Shown here: positions 14,161 to 21,772 of the stretch, one piece after another
Layout of the letters: each line of letters opens with the position of its first letter
Position numbering within the stretch: position 1 is the stretch's first letter
Virus record (IMG/VR): IMGVR_UViG_3300047564_005571
Coordinates: 1-32,796 of that record
Direction: 5' to 3' (one strand)
DNA length: 32,796 nt
DNA from: a virus
Program-made: the position numbers and the translations under genes
The notes under the pieces: model-generated
Databases searched by the model: none
The model's input: the letters and a program-made list of their open reading frames with translations, nothing else
Told to the model about the DNA's origin: nothing

Positions 14161-14576
14161 TGATCCTCCCCGATAAGATTGGTGATTTCTTGCATTGTCA
14201 TTGTTTTAAGTTCTGACAACTGAATTGTATCGCCCTTCAGTTCGGCAATTGCCTGAGCGCGCCCATGCTCGTAGCCAAGCTTCATTTCAGCCTTGTAACC
14301 CTCCTGGGTGTCGAGTCTCAAATTTCGTAGTGTTCTGTGGGCGTCTATTAGCTTATGAATTGTCAATGTTTCCGGGTGATTGTGGATCTCGATTGAATAG
14401 GCTCTTAGTGCTTGCACCTCAGACGAGATTCGATTGTTTACCCACGAGGCCCCGCAAAATATAAAATCTTCGACAGACCAAAACAAAACAGATGTAGAGG
14501 ATTCCAAAATCTCTTTCCATATCTTTCTAATATCATCTTCGTTAGGCAAGATTGAAAGTTTGTTCAAAAAAGTCAT
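14157..14576 (-). CDS. Unknown protein (139 aa)
   Basis: Starts MTFLNKLSILPNEDDIRKIW, with a hydrophobic aromatic patch (TSVLFWSVEDFIFCGASWV) and a helical C-terminal half (YKAEMKLGYEHGRAQAIAEL). It overlaps both neighbours by 4 bases (ATGA). No family recognised. Confidence 0.5.
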   Translation of the reverse strand: MTFLNKLSILPNEDDIRKIWKEILESSTSVLFWSVEDFIFCGASWVNNRISSEVQALRAYSIEIHNHPETLTIHKLIDAHRTLRNLRLDTQEGYKAEMKLGYEHGRAQAIAELKGDTIQLSELKTMTMQEITNLIGEDQ

Positions 14577-14929
14577 TGGTCTCTCTCGTTCATTTTTTGA
14601 TAAGCAGTAGCAAGTAGGTCATTAACTGACATTGACTCAGCCGTTCTGAAAAGCCTGTCGGCTTTCTCCTTCGGAATAGACTCATAATTACTGCATCTGA
14701 TCTCAAGGCCAATCGCTACAGATGTGCGCCCTGATACCTGCATAGTGTACGGACTGCCATAGGTAGATACATCAAAGCAGTCATGGTCTACGTTAAGAGT
14801 TAAGCTAGTCACCATGAATCCATCACAGAAAATGGAATGACTCCAACTTGGCCACTTAAGACAAAGCCTTTGCCCGTCCGAGAGAAGCAGCGTGCTCCAA
14901 TCGGAATAGTTGCGAGTGAGGGCGGACAT
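14573..14929 (-). CDS. Unknown beta-rich protein (118 aa)
   Basis: Alternating strands (SDGQRLCLKWPSWSHSI, GFMVTSLTLNVDHDCFDVST, VSGRTSVAIGLEIR) then a helical tail. The ATG overlaps the previous stop as TAATG, and the stop overlaps the next ATG as ATGA. Its layout faintly recalls phage tail-domain folds, but nothing secure. Confidence 0.5.
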   Translation of the reverse strand: MSALTRNYSDWSTLLLSDGQRLCLKWPSWSHSIFCDGFMVTSLTLNVDHDCFDVSTYGSPYTMQVSGRTSVAIGLEIRCSNYESIPKEKADRLFRTAESMSVNDLLATAYQKMNERDQ

Positions 14930-15162
14930 TAGTAATTGATCATCAAGATTTCTTCGACGCCCAGTTTCAGGAGCTTGGCGAGATCGGCCTTGGACCTTTC
15001 AAGGAGAATCTCAAGGCGCTTGATTTCGCGCAATCGCTCTTGAATGACTTTCTTGGCGGCAGCTCGCTCTTCAGACTCAAACTCCGCAAGAGCTTCATCA
15101 AGAAGTTGCTGAGTTTCTTCGGAAAGAGAAAGATTGTTGCTGATGGTAGAAAGAGAAGACAT
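14929..15162 (-). CDS. Small coiled-coil protein (77 aa)
   Basis: After a Ser-rich start the product is almost entirely a charged helix with heptads (TQQLLDEALAEFESEERAAA, RLREIKRLEILLERSKADLA). It probably self-associates or binds a partner. No domain recognised. It is 38 bases downstream of the GY-repeat gene. Confidence 0.55.
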   Translation of the reverse strand: MSSLSTISNNLSLSEETQQLLDEALAEFESEERAAAKKVIQERLREIKRLEILLERSKADLAKLLKLGVEEILMINY

Positions 15163-15200
15163 TGCTTTTGTCGATTGATTTGCTGAGTTGTGAGCGTGAG

Positions 15201-15427
<227 letters not shown>

Positions 15428-15428
<1 letters not shown>

Positions 15429-15748
15429 CACAACCCCCACTGATCATTTACCGGCACGCAGAAAATCTCAGCGCCCTCGGGCATGTCCACATCGGCCATT
15501 GGGCGAATGTCAGCGTTGCTGGGGTCTTCAATAACCTTTGCGAAACCACAGCTTTCCCAGCGAAACACCCACACAGCACGACTGATCTTGATGCGGCCAT
15601 TTTCGCGGGTGATGTCACCAGCAAAAATCCAACCACGATCAACAACAATTACAGCGCGATTACCATTGGGCTTGGCGGCAGGAAGAGAATCGGCCCTGAC
15701 GTATTGAACGCCATTGACAGAAATGGAGGACAGTTCAGCGGAAGTCAT
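15428..15748 (-). CDS. Small phage protein resembling DUF6948
   Basis: 106 residues. The central part AVIVVDRGWIFAGDITRENG and AVWVFRWESCGFAKVIEDPS recalls a phage-associated domain that I believe is DUF6948 (VDRGWIFAGD, WVFRWES-GFA); this is memory of the pattern, not a search. Compact beta structure, function unknown. Its stop overlaps the start of the GY-repeat gene. Confidence 0.6.
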
Positions 15749-15787
15749 GAGAAAAAATGATTAACCGAGAGATTGAATGAACAGACT

Positions 15788-15985
15788 TTAGGCTTCGGGG
15801 TGTTTAACCCATTTCCCACACCAGTAAGCTGCAGGCGTCGGAGGGGAAAGCTCTGTCATATTTGACAGAGAAGGGGCGTGGTAACAGCAAACTTCATGAC
15901 AAGTGCCACCTGGGCCGATTGCATCTCGCATGTAGTAGCAATTCCCGCAGTTTTGAAGATCGAGTCGCATTGAGCCAAAAGTCAT
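15788..15985 (-). CDS. Cys-rich putative zinc-binding small protein (65 aa)
   Basis: Six cysteines: NCGNCYYM, GGTCHEVCCYH and WCGKW, plus two His. It starts in the ATGA overlap with the upstream gene. The spacing suggests a zinc or metal-bound small domain. No family named. Confidence 0.55.
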   Translation of the reverse strand: MTFGSMRLDLQNCGNCYYMRDAIGPGGTCHEVCCYHAPSLSNMTELSPPTPAAYWCGKWVKHPEA

Positions 15986-16212
15986 GAACCTGCAAGAATT
16001 GGCTGAATTTTCACCCCATGCTGCGGAAGCTCCCAGGACATCGAGGGACGATCACGAGGCCCGCAACGATCATCAAGGATGTGGAACCTGATTCCATTGC
16101 TGAGAATTACATAATTGCCAATCCTTGTCTTGACGGTTACGATCTCTTGTTCTTCGTTGTCAAAAGAAGAAACAATCGCAGTGCTATCAGGCGAGAACAG
16201 GAGCTTGTTCAT
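15982..16212 (-). CDS. Unknown small beta-rich protein (76 aa)
   Basis: Short strands (TAIVSSFDNEEQEIVTVKTR, IGNYVILSNGIRFHILDD) and a C-terminal loop. It lies 26 bases inside the end of the winged-helix candidate gene and is coupled to 15788-15985 by ATGA. Function unknown. Confidence 0.5.
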   Translation of the reverse strand: MNKLLFSPDSTAIVSSFDNEEQEIVTVKTRIGNYVILSNGIRFHILDDRCGPRDRPSMSWELPQHGVKIQPILAGS

Positions 16213-16462
16213 TGAGAGTTACCGTGGATGCAAGGTGCCACTTTCCGCCTTTCCTGTCATAGGAAACAAAGCCTTTTCTCTTCAGGGATTTCATCCTCCC
16301 CTCGGCCAGAAAATAAAACCTATCTGGCAATGTTTTGGCTTTTTGCCTTGAAGAGAAATTCCGCCCCACATAAAGATAAACATCATCAAATGCGGCAGGC
16401 CCCTTGGCGAGATGCTCAACAATGAGCGACTCAACCTTTGCGTGGATTTCAGGCTGTTCCAT
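16187..16462 (-). CDS. Winged-helix-like small protein, candidate DNA-binding regulator
   Basis: 91 residues from ATG 16462; a longer frame to 16534 would cross promoter P2. Residues about 1-75 look like a small winged helix: a first helix (KVESLIVEHLAKGP), a DVYLYVGRNF turn, a recognition-type helix (AEGRMKSLKRKG) and a beta wing (FVSYDRKGGKWHLA). It is the first gene after P2, whose spacer holds the shared operator, so autoregulation by this protein is possible. A replication or structural role cannot be excluded. Confidence 0.55.
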   Translation of the reverse strand: MEQPEIHAKVESLIVEHLAKGPAAFDDVYLYVGRNFSSRQKAKTLPDRFYFLAEGRMKSLKRKGFVSYDRKGGKWHLASTVTLNEQAPVLA

Positions 16463-16486
16463 GTCGGAAGCTGTGTGTGCCCATGA

Positions 16487-16515
16487 ATAATGGCACCGTT
16501 GGTTCCGTCTGTCAA
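16487..16515 (-). promoter_or_regulatory. Promoter P2 with dyad operator
   Basis: -35 TTGACA (16510-16515) overlaps the TGA stop (16512-16514) of the upstream gene. Spacer GACGGAACCAACGGTGC (17), -10 CATTAT (16487-16492). Same nnnGGnnCCAnnGGTGC pattern as P1, P3, P4 and P7. Drives the winged-helix candidate at 16462. Confidence 0.75.
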
Positions 16516-16709
16516 CCCTCTTTTGCAAAATCAAGGAGCGAAAGCTGAACCGGCTTTTGGCGCCTGCGCTTCTTGGCAGCTTTTTTCTTTTCTATGACAG
16601 GCTGAGTATGGGGCGAGTAACTATCAATATATGGTTGAATGCCAGGTATCACAATCTGATCGCCCCTAAAAAGCTTAATTCTCCGAATTGTTTTTGCAAT
16701 ATCGTTCAT
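16512..16709 (-). CDS. Small basic protein with clamp-binding-like C-terminus (65 aa)
   Basis: N-terminal part MNDIAKTIRRIKLFRG, a Lys/Arg-rich middle (EKKKAAKKRRRQK) and a C-terminus PVQLSLLDFAKEG. QLSLLDF resembles the Q-x-x-L-x-F type peptide by which proteins bind the beta sliding clamp. This is only a motif resemblance. It starts in the ATGA overlap with 16706-16918 and its stop lies within the -35 box of P2. Confidence 0.5.
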   Translation of the reverse strand: MNDIAKTIRRIKLFRGDQIVIPGIQPYIDSYSPHTQPVIEKKKAAKKRRRQKPVQLSLLDFAKEG

Positions 16710-16918
16710 CTAGTTTGTCCTCGCCCCAGCTTTTTTTTCTTTTTCTTTTCAAGATTTTGCTCCCACATCATTTCTTTTTTGCTTTTGATAGGATTTTCAA
16801 GGCAATCCAAAAAAGTTTCGTCATAGCCGGGCGGGGAAAGATGATAGTGAACGCTGAAAATAGCCCGCCAGTTTGGGAGCGGATGGGGTTTTGGGCGTTG
16901 TTGACTTTCCTCTGTCAT
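16706..16918 (-). CDS. Small Lys-rich unknown protein (70 aa)
   Basis: MTEESQQRPKPHPLPN, a central part with Tyr/His/Pro, and a Lys-rich tail with a six-Lys run encoded by an A-rich stretch. Coupling to the next gene (ATGA) is the main support; it could be spurious. Upstream is the regulatory region of the ribbon-helix-helix gene. Confidence 0.4.
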   Translation of the reverse strand: MTEESQQRPKPHPLPNWRAIFSVHYHLSPPGYDETFLDCLENPIKSKKEMMWEQNLEKKKKKKLGRGQTR

Positions 16919-16947
16919 TGCGATAGCCTGGAGTCCCTAATGGTCCC
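16901..16947 (+). promoter_or_regulatory. Promoter and GTCCC repeat ahead of the ribbon-helix-helix gene
   Basis: -35 TTGACT (16901-16906), 17-base spacer, weak -10 TAGCCT (16924-16929). Just downstream is GTCCC-taatg-GTCCC (16933-16947), two direct copies ten bases apart, one helical turn, as ribbon-helix-helix repressors often use. Read on the other strand it also resembles the operator (GGGACCATTAGGGAC against GGGACCAATGGTGC in P7). Confidence 0.45.
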
Positions 16948-17017
16948 TCGGACAAATCATAGTATGCCAGAAGCAGGTTTTCAAGCAGAGGAAGTCACCA
17001 CGAAAAGGAATTCCGTG

Positions 17018-17170
17018 ATGACTGTAAAAATGCGGATCGAAGAGGAAACTGCTTTTAAGATTGCAACTTTCAAACCTAGAACGCTTTCAATGAGCACCTT
17101 TTGTGCAATGCTCGTTGAATACGGGTACAAGGAGTGGGAGAAGGCCCACTTCAACAACCCTGCCAGCTAG
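17018..17170 (+). CDS. Ribbon-helix-helix (Arc/CopG-like) DNA-binding protein
   Basis: 50 residues from ATG 17018, with AAGGA about 9 bases upstream; the open frame extends back to 16688 but its N-terminal part runs antisense through another gene. The pattern is that of an RHH repressor: a beta strand TVKMRIEE, helix A (ETAFKIATFK), a turn RTLSMS, and helix B (TFCAMLVEYGYKEWEKA). It would act as a dimer on repeated sites. It is a leading candidate to bind the GTCCC repeat upstream and possibly the operator promoters. Stop TAG shares CTAG (17167-17170) with the convergent gene. Confidence 0.65.
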   Translation: MTVKMRIEEETAFKIATFKPRTLSMSTFCAMLVEYGYKEWEKAHFNNPAS

Positions 17171-17772
17171 GCCCCGGAGCCCCGAGAAGGCGGCACGATC
17201 GCCTCCCCCAGGAACTCCTGCCGGAAGTGCAGAACGTCGCCCTGGAGGGCCTTCAGCAGGCAGTGCATGTGCTTCAGCCGCCCCCTGATCGCCCCGAGCG
17301 GCTTGAGCGTGATTCGATTGAGAGAAAGAAAATCATCTAGGTTTTTGCAAAGTTCAATCAACCTAGAAGTGAAGAACTCAATGTAGTCAAGTTCTTCTGG
17401 CGGCAACGATAAAAAGTCTTTGGGGGCGAGAAAAAAGAAAAATTCGCTCTCAATTTCTCTAAATGCAGTTATTGCCTTTCTGGCCAGGGCAACTTTTTTT
17501 CTATTTAGCTGGCTTTTTTCTATGGGCGAAAGTCTCTTATACCTGCCATCGTCTATGACAAACAAATAAGATGAGCCGGAGAACCCCGCGTCGTAACCAA
17601 TAAGTAGCCAACTATTGCCAAGAGCTTGTATTTTATCGCCCTTCTTGAGTGAATTACCTGGGCCAAATCTATCGCCGGAATAACAAAGAATGCTCTCATC
17701 ATTCCAGCGACACTTATCGTCTGAATCTCGCCCACAGATAGGACAAGGGGATTTTTTAGAAGAGGATTTCAT
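17167..17772 (-). CDS. Zinc-finger protein downstream of DnaB, unknown replication role
   Basis: 201 residues. N-terminal zinc motif CPICGRDSDDKCRWNDESILC (C10, C13, C21, C30), a pattern like the zinc-binding start of primases and DUF3854-type phage or plasmid replication proteins. The rest is helical (KVALARKAITAFREIE, DFLSLPPEELDYIEFFTSRL) without a visible TOPRIM or AEP core. It begins directly after the helicase stop codon, so the two are probably made together. It may help priming or DNA recognition; this is inference. Confidence 0.6.
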   Translation of the reverse strand: MKSSSKKSPCPICGRDSDDKCRWNDESILCYSGDRFGPGNSLKKGDKIQALGNSWLLIGYDAGFSGSSYLFVIDDGRYKRLSPIEKSQLNRKKVALARKAITAFREIESEFFFFLAPKDFLSLPPEELDYIEFFTSRLIELCKNLDDFLSLNRITLKPLGAIRGRLKHMHCLLKALQGDVLHFRQEFLGEAIVPPSRGSGA

Positions 17773-19194
17773 CTACCACTTCTTACTTTCAAACATTGCA
17801 TAACATTCTGCTGCAAAGTTAATCTGACATGTCCCTGTCGCCCCCTTTCTGTTCTTGGCGATGGCGTACTCATATGTCATCTGATCTTGGCCTTTATCGT
17901 AATAATATGGCCAATAGTTGAAAACAACCAGATCGGCATCTTCTTCAATCTTGCCCGATTCCCTTAGGTCTGAAAGCATTGGCCTTTTATCATTCCGCCC
18001 CTCAACACCTCTATTGAGCTGACAAACAAGCAAAATATCAACCCCCGTTTGCAATGTTATCTTTTTGAATTTTCTCGTTGCCGCCCCCACTGCGAGAGCC
18101 CTGGTCTCAGCTTTCATTGAATCTGAATCAATATCCATGAGAGTCAGGTAATCAACAACCACCAGCGAAAGGTTTGGGTTTTTACGCTTTTCAGACTTGA
18201 TCTTATTGGCAACCTGAGAGGGCGTGACATCGTAAGTATTGGCAAAGAGCAGATTATCTGCAATCGACTCTACGCCTGTCTCAATTATCCTTCTGCCTTG
18301 CGCCTCATCTTTTACCTGCCTGATCACATGCCCGTAAGTCAGTGGGCTGCCCCCAATGTCGAGGCAGTTCATGTAATCCATGCAAGAAAGCATTCTCTGG
18401 CAAACTTCTCGATCTGACATTTCAAGGGTGTAGTAGAGAACCTTGAAACCGTTCATAGCAACGTCAAGAGCAAGGTTCATCGCCCAGGTCGATTTACCGC
18501 TGCCGGGGCGGCCTGCAACAACCATCAGTCGCCCATCAGTTCCCACGCTCGGGTGGTTCAACCCACCCCCCAGGGCGCTGTTGAGCCCAGAGAAACGAGT
18601 TTTGATCACTCGGTTGGCGATCTTTGGCCCAAGGAAAAGCTCTTTTGCTGCAATTAAGGGGTGAATCTCTTTTTTGTAAGTTTCCGCCCCCTCAATCAGG
18701 TCAACTGCCTGCAGGAGATAGGAGGTTGCTGTTCTCGATTCGGTAACGCTGCAGCTCCTGTTGATGATGTCAGAGGAGTTTTGGATGTAATCTTTAATCC
18801 TTGAGCGAGAATGATGAAAATACCAGATAGGCATAATCTTTTCCGCCCAGACCTCCAGACTTTTCTCGACTGGATATGAGGCGATTAGCTCGATGTATTC
18901 TTCAGCCGCTCGTATCTCACAGCCTGAGATGTCCCTCAGCAGAGTTGCAAGAGTAATGTCATTCGTGGGCGACTGATGAAAATTGGCGTATTCTTCACAT
19001 AGACAGTCAAACATGTATCTATTGAAGGGGTTAGAAAACAGCTCCCTGCCCTTCGGCATTTCCATAAACTTATCCGCCCACTCCTGCTCACCAAAGGCGA
19101 AACAGAAATGATTGTAAGCGGCAGCAAGAAAGTGCCTTTCAATTTCAGAGGAGTCTTGCTGTGACTCAAGTTGCTCGATTTTGATTACGGTCAT
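17773..19194 (-). CDS. dnaB: Replicative DNA helicase, DnaB family
   Basis: 473 residues, full length for the family. The N-terminal helical domain covers about 1-180. The RecA-like motor has Walker A GRPGSGKST at 228-236, VLYYTLEMS (about 252-260), Walker B LVVVDYLTLM at 344-353, and the LLVCQLNRGVEGR and DLRESGKIEEDADLV motifs (about 388-423). The protein is a hexameric helicase that unwinds DNA at the fork. It follows the probable helicase loader (3-base gap) and precedes the zinc-finger gene. Confidence 0.93.
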   Translation of the reverse strand: MTVIKIEQLESQQDSSEIERHFLAAAYNHFCFAFGEQEWADKFMEMPKGRELFSNPFNRYMFDCLCEEYANFHQSPTNDITLATLLRDISGCEIRAAEEYIELIASYPVEKSLEVWAEKIMPIWYFHHSRSRIKDYIQNSSDIINRSCSVTESRTATSYLLQAVDLIEGAETYKKEIHPLIAAKELFLGPKIANRVIKTRFSGLNSALGGGLNHPSVGTDGRLMVVAGRPGSGKSTWAMNLALDVAMNGFKVLYYTLEMSDREVCQRMLSCMDYMNCLDIGGSPLTYGHVIRQVKDEAQGRRIIETGVESIADNLLFANTYDVTPSQVANKIKSEKRKNPNLSLVVVDYLTLMDIDSDSMKAETRALAVGAATRKFKKITLQTGVDILLVCQLNRGVEGRNDKRPMLSDLRESGKIEEDADLVVFNYWPYYYDKGQDQMTYEYAIAKNRKGATGTCQINFAAECYAMFESKKW

Positions 19195-19197
19195 GGA

Positions 19198-19932
19198 TTA
19201 AGCGAGATCCTCTTCAAACATGTTGACTATTCGTTCTGTTGAGGGCCTAGAATTTTGCTCCCAATGCTGTTGCTTTTTCCTGCCAAATTTATCCCAGTTG
19301 GAATAAGTAATAGAATCCCACTTCTTTTCCCCAGACTTCGATCTTTCGATTGCAAGTTCAAGCTGCTGCTTGACTGCATCAATTCCGCCCCCTTTATCAT
19401 CAAAAATCTGCATCAATGAATTAAGCAGGCTGTCAAACGATCTTTTACTTTTTACGCCCCCTTTGTGATCATTGAAGAAGTCACAGATAATTGAGGCAAC
19501 ACTACTGAGCTGAGGCGGAATAAAAGGAGTGCCAAATGGAGTGGCTACAAACTTTCTACTGCCTTGCTTGACTGGTGGGAGAGAAACGGATTTGTTTGCC
19601 TTTCTTAAGGCTTCGGAAGCATAGGAGTAACGTGAAAGATCCGGGGGGAAAGCGCCCTCAACACTAAGCAGGTAAATACTGTTTTCATTTTCGTCAACTG
19701 TTTTCTTGACATATCCATTCTCCCTTAGCCACTGCAAAGCGTCCCTAACCTGCTGAGGCGTCAAGCGAGAAGCCTCGATCAACTGACTGCCAGAAATAGA
19801 TGCAGCCTTTGAATTGCTAGCTTTTTCCAGCAAAATCATAAAAATCCAAATATAATCCCTATTCTCCTGCAGAAGCTCTGAAGGGGCGATGATAAACTTA
19901 TGGGCTGAAAGTGGGACGGAATTCTTGCTCAT
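19198..19932 (-). CDS. Winged-helix replication protein, probable helicase loader (DnaD-like)
   Basis: 244 residues. The N-terminal about 90 residues look like a winged helix (IWIFMILLEKASNS, SGSQLIEASRLTPQQVRDAL then WLRENGYVKKTVDE with a wing). The C-terminal part ends with SGEKKWDSITYSNWDKFGRK, close to the W-x-x-I-x-x-x-W signature of DnaD-type helicase loaders. It lies directly upstream of dnaB. The name helicase loader is inferred from order and this motif. Confidence 0.6.
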   Translation of the reverse strand: MSKNSVPLSAHKFIIAPSELLQENRDYIWIFMILLEKASNSKAASISGSQLIEASRLTPQQVRDALQWLRENGYVKKTVDENENSIYLLSVEGAFPPDLSRYSYASEALRKANKSVSLPPVKQGSRKFVATPFGTPFIPPQLSSVASIICDFFNDHKGGVKSKRSFDSLLNSLMQIFDDKGGGIDAVKQQLELAIERSKSGEKKWDSITYSNWDKFGRKKQQHWEQNSRPSTERIVNMFEEDLA

Positions 19933-19933
19933 T

Positions 19934-20239
19934 TCACGCCCCCGCCGAAAGGTCAGTATCGACCTCTTTAATTAACTTGTAGCCTAGCATTGCAAGCTCA
20001 AGCTGCTGTTTTTGAATGTGAGATACCTTACTGTTTTTATCGTTTGCTAACATGCTTAGTTTTCTGACAGAAAACCTGCACAGTTTATCTGATATGTCTT
20101 CCGCCCTAACAGCTTGATCTTCAGTCATGAGTGGATTGATCTCAGCCAAGCGAATCGCTACTGAGATATGGAAGAATTGGTCCGAGGGATTCAAATCTTC
20201 GCTGAACGATTGATTTAATTGTTCTGTCGATTTGTTCAT
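19934..20239 (-). CDS. Unknown helical protein upstream of the replication genes
   Basis: 101 residues from ATG 20239 (MNKSTEQLNQSF), chosen because promoter 20268-20296 is just upstream; a TTG start at 20296 would coincide with the -35 box. It is acidic then polar, with HISVAIRLAEINPLM and LAMLGYKLIKEVDTDL. It overlaps 20142-20474 by 98 bases. No domain recognised. It is the first gene of the unit leading to the loader, DnaB and the zinc protein. Confidence 0.5.
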   Translation of the reverse strand: MNKSTEQLNQSFSEDLNPSDQFFHISVAIRLAEINPLMTEDQAVRAEDISDKLCRFSVRKLSMLANDKNSKVSHIQKQQLELAMLGYKLIKEVDTDLSAGA

Positions 20240-20474
20240 CTGTTTTTGAAAGGAAGCTTCGGAATTTAAGATAGCAAGAAAATTCTTCGTTGTCAAGTAA
20301 ATCTAGTTGTCTGTAAACTTCATCAATTGCTGGCGTCTCTTCTTGTAGTTGAGCCGCTTTGTAAAAAAGATTGGCTCTTTGATCGTCAATCTCAGAAAGT
20401 TTCTTTTTATAGCTTTCTCGGCTTAGCTTAATCAACCTATGAAGCTCGGCAACTTGTTTCAATAAGTCGTTCAT
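20142..20474 (-). CDS. Coiled-coil protein (110 aa), unknown
   Basis: MNDLLKQVAELHRLIKLSRE and KKKLSEIDDQRANLFYKAAQ form a charged helix, followed by acidic turns and a basic patch (IKSIVQRRFESLGP). It overlaps the upstream stop as ATGA (20471-20474). No family recognised. A promoter for the next genes is embedded in it. Confidence 0.5.
   Translation of the reverse strand: MNDLLKQVAELHRLIKLSRESYKKKLSEIDDQRANLFYKAAQLQEETPAIDEVYRQLDLLDNEEFSCYLKFRSFLSKTDEQIDRTIKSIVQRRFESLGPILPYLSSDSLG
20268..20296 (-). promoter_or_regulatory. Promoter for the dnaB unit
   Basis: -35 TTGACA (20291-20296), 17-base spacer ACGAAGAATTTTCTTGC, -10 TATCTT (20268-20273). It lies within the coding end of 20142-20474. 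The spacer does not carry the dyad operator, so the replication genes may be controlled separately. It also contains a dyad GAAGAATTTTCTTC-like element. Confidence 0.65.
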
Positions 20475-20779
20475 TGACTCCCCTCCAGCTCGGCGGCGAT
20501 GGTATCCAAGGTGCTTGTGCGGATGTATTCGACGCCGCCTATGAACTCAGTGTCTACCCGCCAATCGTTCGCAGCAGCTCGCAGGGCGGCGGCAATGGCT
20601 AAACGATCTTCATGTTGCAAGCATGGATCCCACGGGCTTTTCAAGTAGGCATCCAGAACCGCCTGCGCGGCGGGCGATAACGGCTGAGCTGGTCCAGGTG
20701 CATGATGGCCTTGTGGACACAACGCATTGAACTCCTCATCACTGAGGTGGCTTAGATCGTTGGGGGTGAGGTTAGTCAT
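20471..20779 (-). CDS. Unknown protein (102 aa), GC-rich block
   Basis: Pro/Ala-rich: SDEEFNALCPQGHHAPGPAQ, then AAQAVLDAYLKSPW and a helix rich in Ala (LAIAAALRAAANDW). The gene overlaps the previous one by 8 bases. Codon use is visibly GC-richer than in the replication genes. Similar Ala-rich small proteins occur in marine cyanophage siphoviruses as far as I recall. Function unknown. Confidence 0.5.
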   Translation of the reverse strand: MTNLTPNDLSHLSDEEFNALCPQGHHAPGPAQPLSPAAQAVLDAYLKSPWDPCLQHEDRLAIAAALRAAANDWRVDTEFIGGVEYIRTSTLDTIAAELEGSQ

Positions 20780-21110
20780 CGAGTTGCTCCAAGGCTCGGC
20801 GGATGGTGTCGGTGATCTCTGGAATCACGACATCCATTCTTTCAATTGTCCCCAGCATTTCTAGTGCAATGCTGTTCAGTGTCTGGGGCTTTGGGCGGCG
20901 GGCGGCGCGGAGTGCGTTTGCACCAATGTTGGGATAGTCATGCTGTAACCACTCACAGCACGCCTCCAGTTCAATGTCGGCGCCCCACTTGGCGGCGCGG
21001 TTGGCGACATAGATGTCTGGACCCACCCCTTTAATGGACTTGTCACAAGTCCACTCCAGAAACCACTGCCGCACCAGCTCCGGCGGTGGTGTGATGCTGT
21101 GGTCAGCCAT
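20772..21110 (-). CDS. Unknown protein (112 aa), cyanophage-type
   Basis: ATG 21110 overlaps the upstream stop as TGATG. SITPPPELVRQWFLEW, KWGADIELEACCEWLQ and LRAARRPKPQTLNSIALEML. This arrangement (PPPELVxxW, WGADxELEACCEWL, LRAARRPKP) resembles a family common in cyanophage genomes with no known function. Overlaps the next gene by 8 bases. Confidence 0.6.
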   Translation of the reverse strand: MADHSITPPPELVRQWFLEWTCDKSIKGVGPDIYVANRAAKWGADIELEACCEWLQHDYPNIGANALRAARRPKPQTLNSIALEMLGTIERMDVVIPEITDTIRRALEQLDD

Positions 21111-21772
21111 CACTTCACCTCCTGCTGCGGCACCGGCAGCGCGTGGTGGGGTCGAGGCGGAAGCGGCTGCCAGTGCGTAATCATGCCTTCGTGAACAAAC
21201 ACAGCCCCGTAATCATCCCAGTTCTCAATGCTTTCATACCAGCCTTCCGGCCAGTAGTATTCATCGGCTTCTTCGTCGTATTCGGCAAAGTCGTCATCCA
21301 CTAAGCAGTCATCGGTCCGTGACTTTGCTGGCACCCACTCAGCAAGAATGGTCCGAGAATTTCCGAGATCGTTGAGATAGTGGGCGATGACTTTCGTGTG
21401 GGGTTCCGGCAGCCGCTCGCTCACCGGCACCGGCTCGATGGCCGGGCGGGCAAAGCGGGCTAGGACGGCGCGGGCAAAGCTGAGAATCTCGCCGGGCTCA
21501 GCCATAATCCTTCCACCATCAACGATGTATGAGTCGGGTTCAGGAAGACCACTGGCACGACTAAGCAATTCAAGCAATTCCTCATCACTCGGCCCCTGCG
21601 GCTCGGGCTGGGCCAGCAAATCATCCTTGTTTTCCGAAGCCAATTCCAGTTTTTCAATGCGGGCGCGGAGTTCAATCAGTCCTCGCGACCATGCGGCATC
21701 GCACCTGTCGCAGGTTGAGTTTCCTTCAAGCCACGCCCAGTCCGATGGCGTGGCGCGGTGTGGCGTGGTCAT
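21110..21772 (-). CDS. DUF551-like protein with N-terminal Cys motif
   Basis: 220 residues from ATG 21772 (MTTPHRATPSDWAWLEG), which overlaps the upstream stop as ATGA. A small Cys pair CDRC is near the start. The middle and end fit DUF551: PVSERLPEPHTKVIAHY, an acidic Asp/Glu/Tyr-rich insertion of about 45 residues, and GMITHWQPLPP. DUF551 proteins are common in phages and their role is unknown. Belongs to the GC-rich block. Confidence 0.65.
   Translation of the reverse strand: MTTPHRATPSDWAWLEGNSTCDRCDAAWSRGLIELRARIEKLELASENKDDLLAQPEPQGPSDEELLELLSRASGLPEPDSYIVDGGRIMAEPGEILSFARAVLARFARPAIEPVPVSERLPEPHTKVIAHYLNDLGNSRTILAEWVPAKSRTDDCLVDDDFAEYDEEADEYYWPEGWYESIENWDDYGAVFVHEGMITHWQPLPPRPHHALPVPQQEVK

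Noticed and set aside
16927-16955. Leftward promoter with operator-like spacer (TTGTCC, GAGGGACCATTAGGGAC, TCCAGG)
   Set aside because: The spacer resembles the operator, but both boxes are poor and it would start transcription almost on the ATG at 16918. Counted as operator-like only.
16688-17017. Long plus-strand frame leading into the ribbon-helix-helix gene
   Set aside because: Its N-terminal part is antisense to 16512-16918 and low in complexity. The RHH fold begins at ATG 17018, which has a ribosome-binding site.
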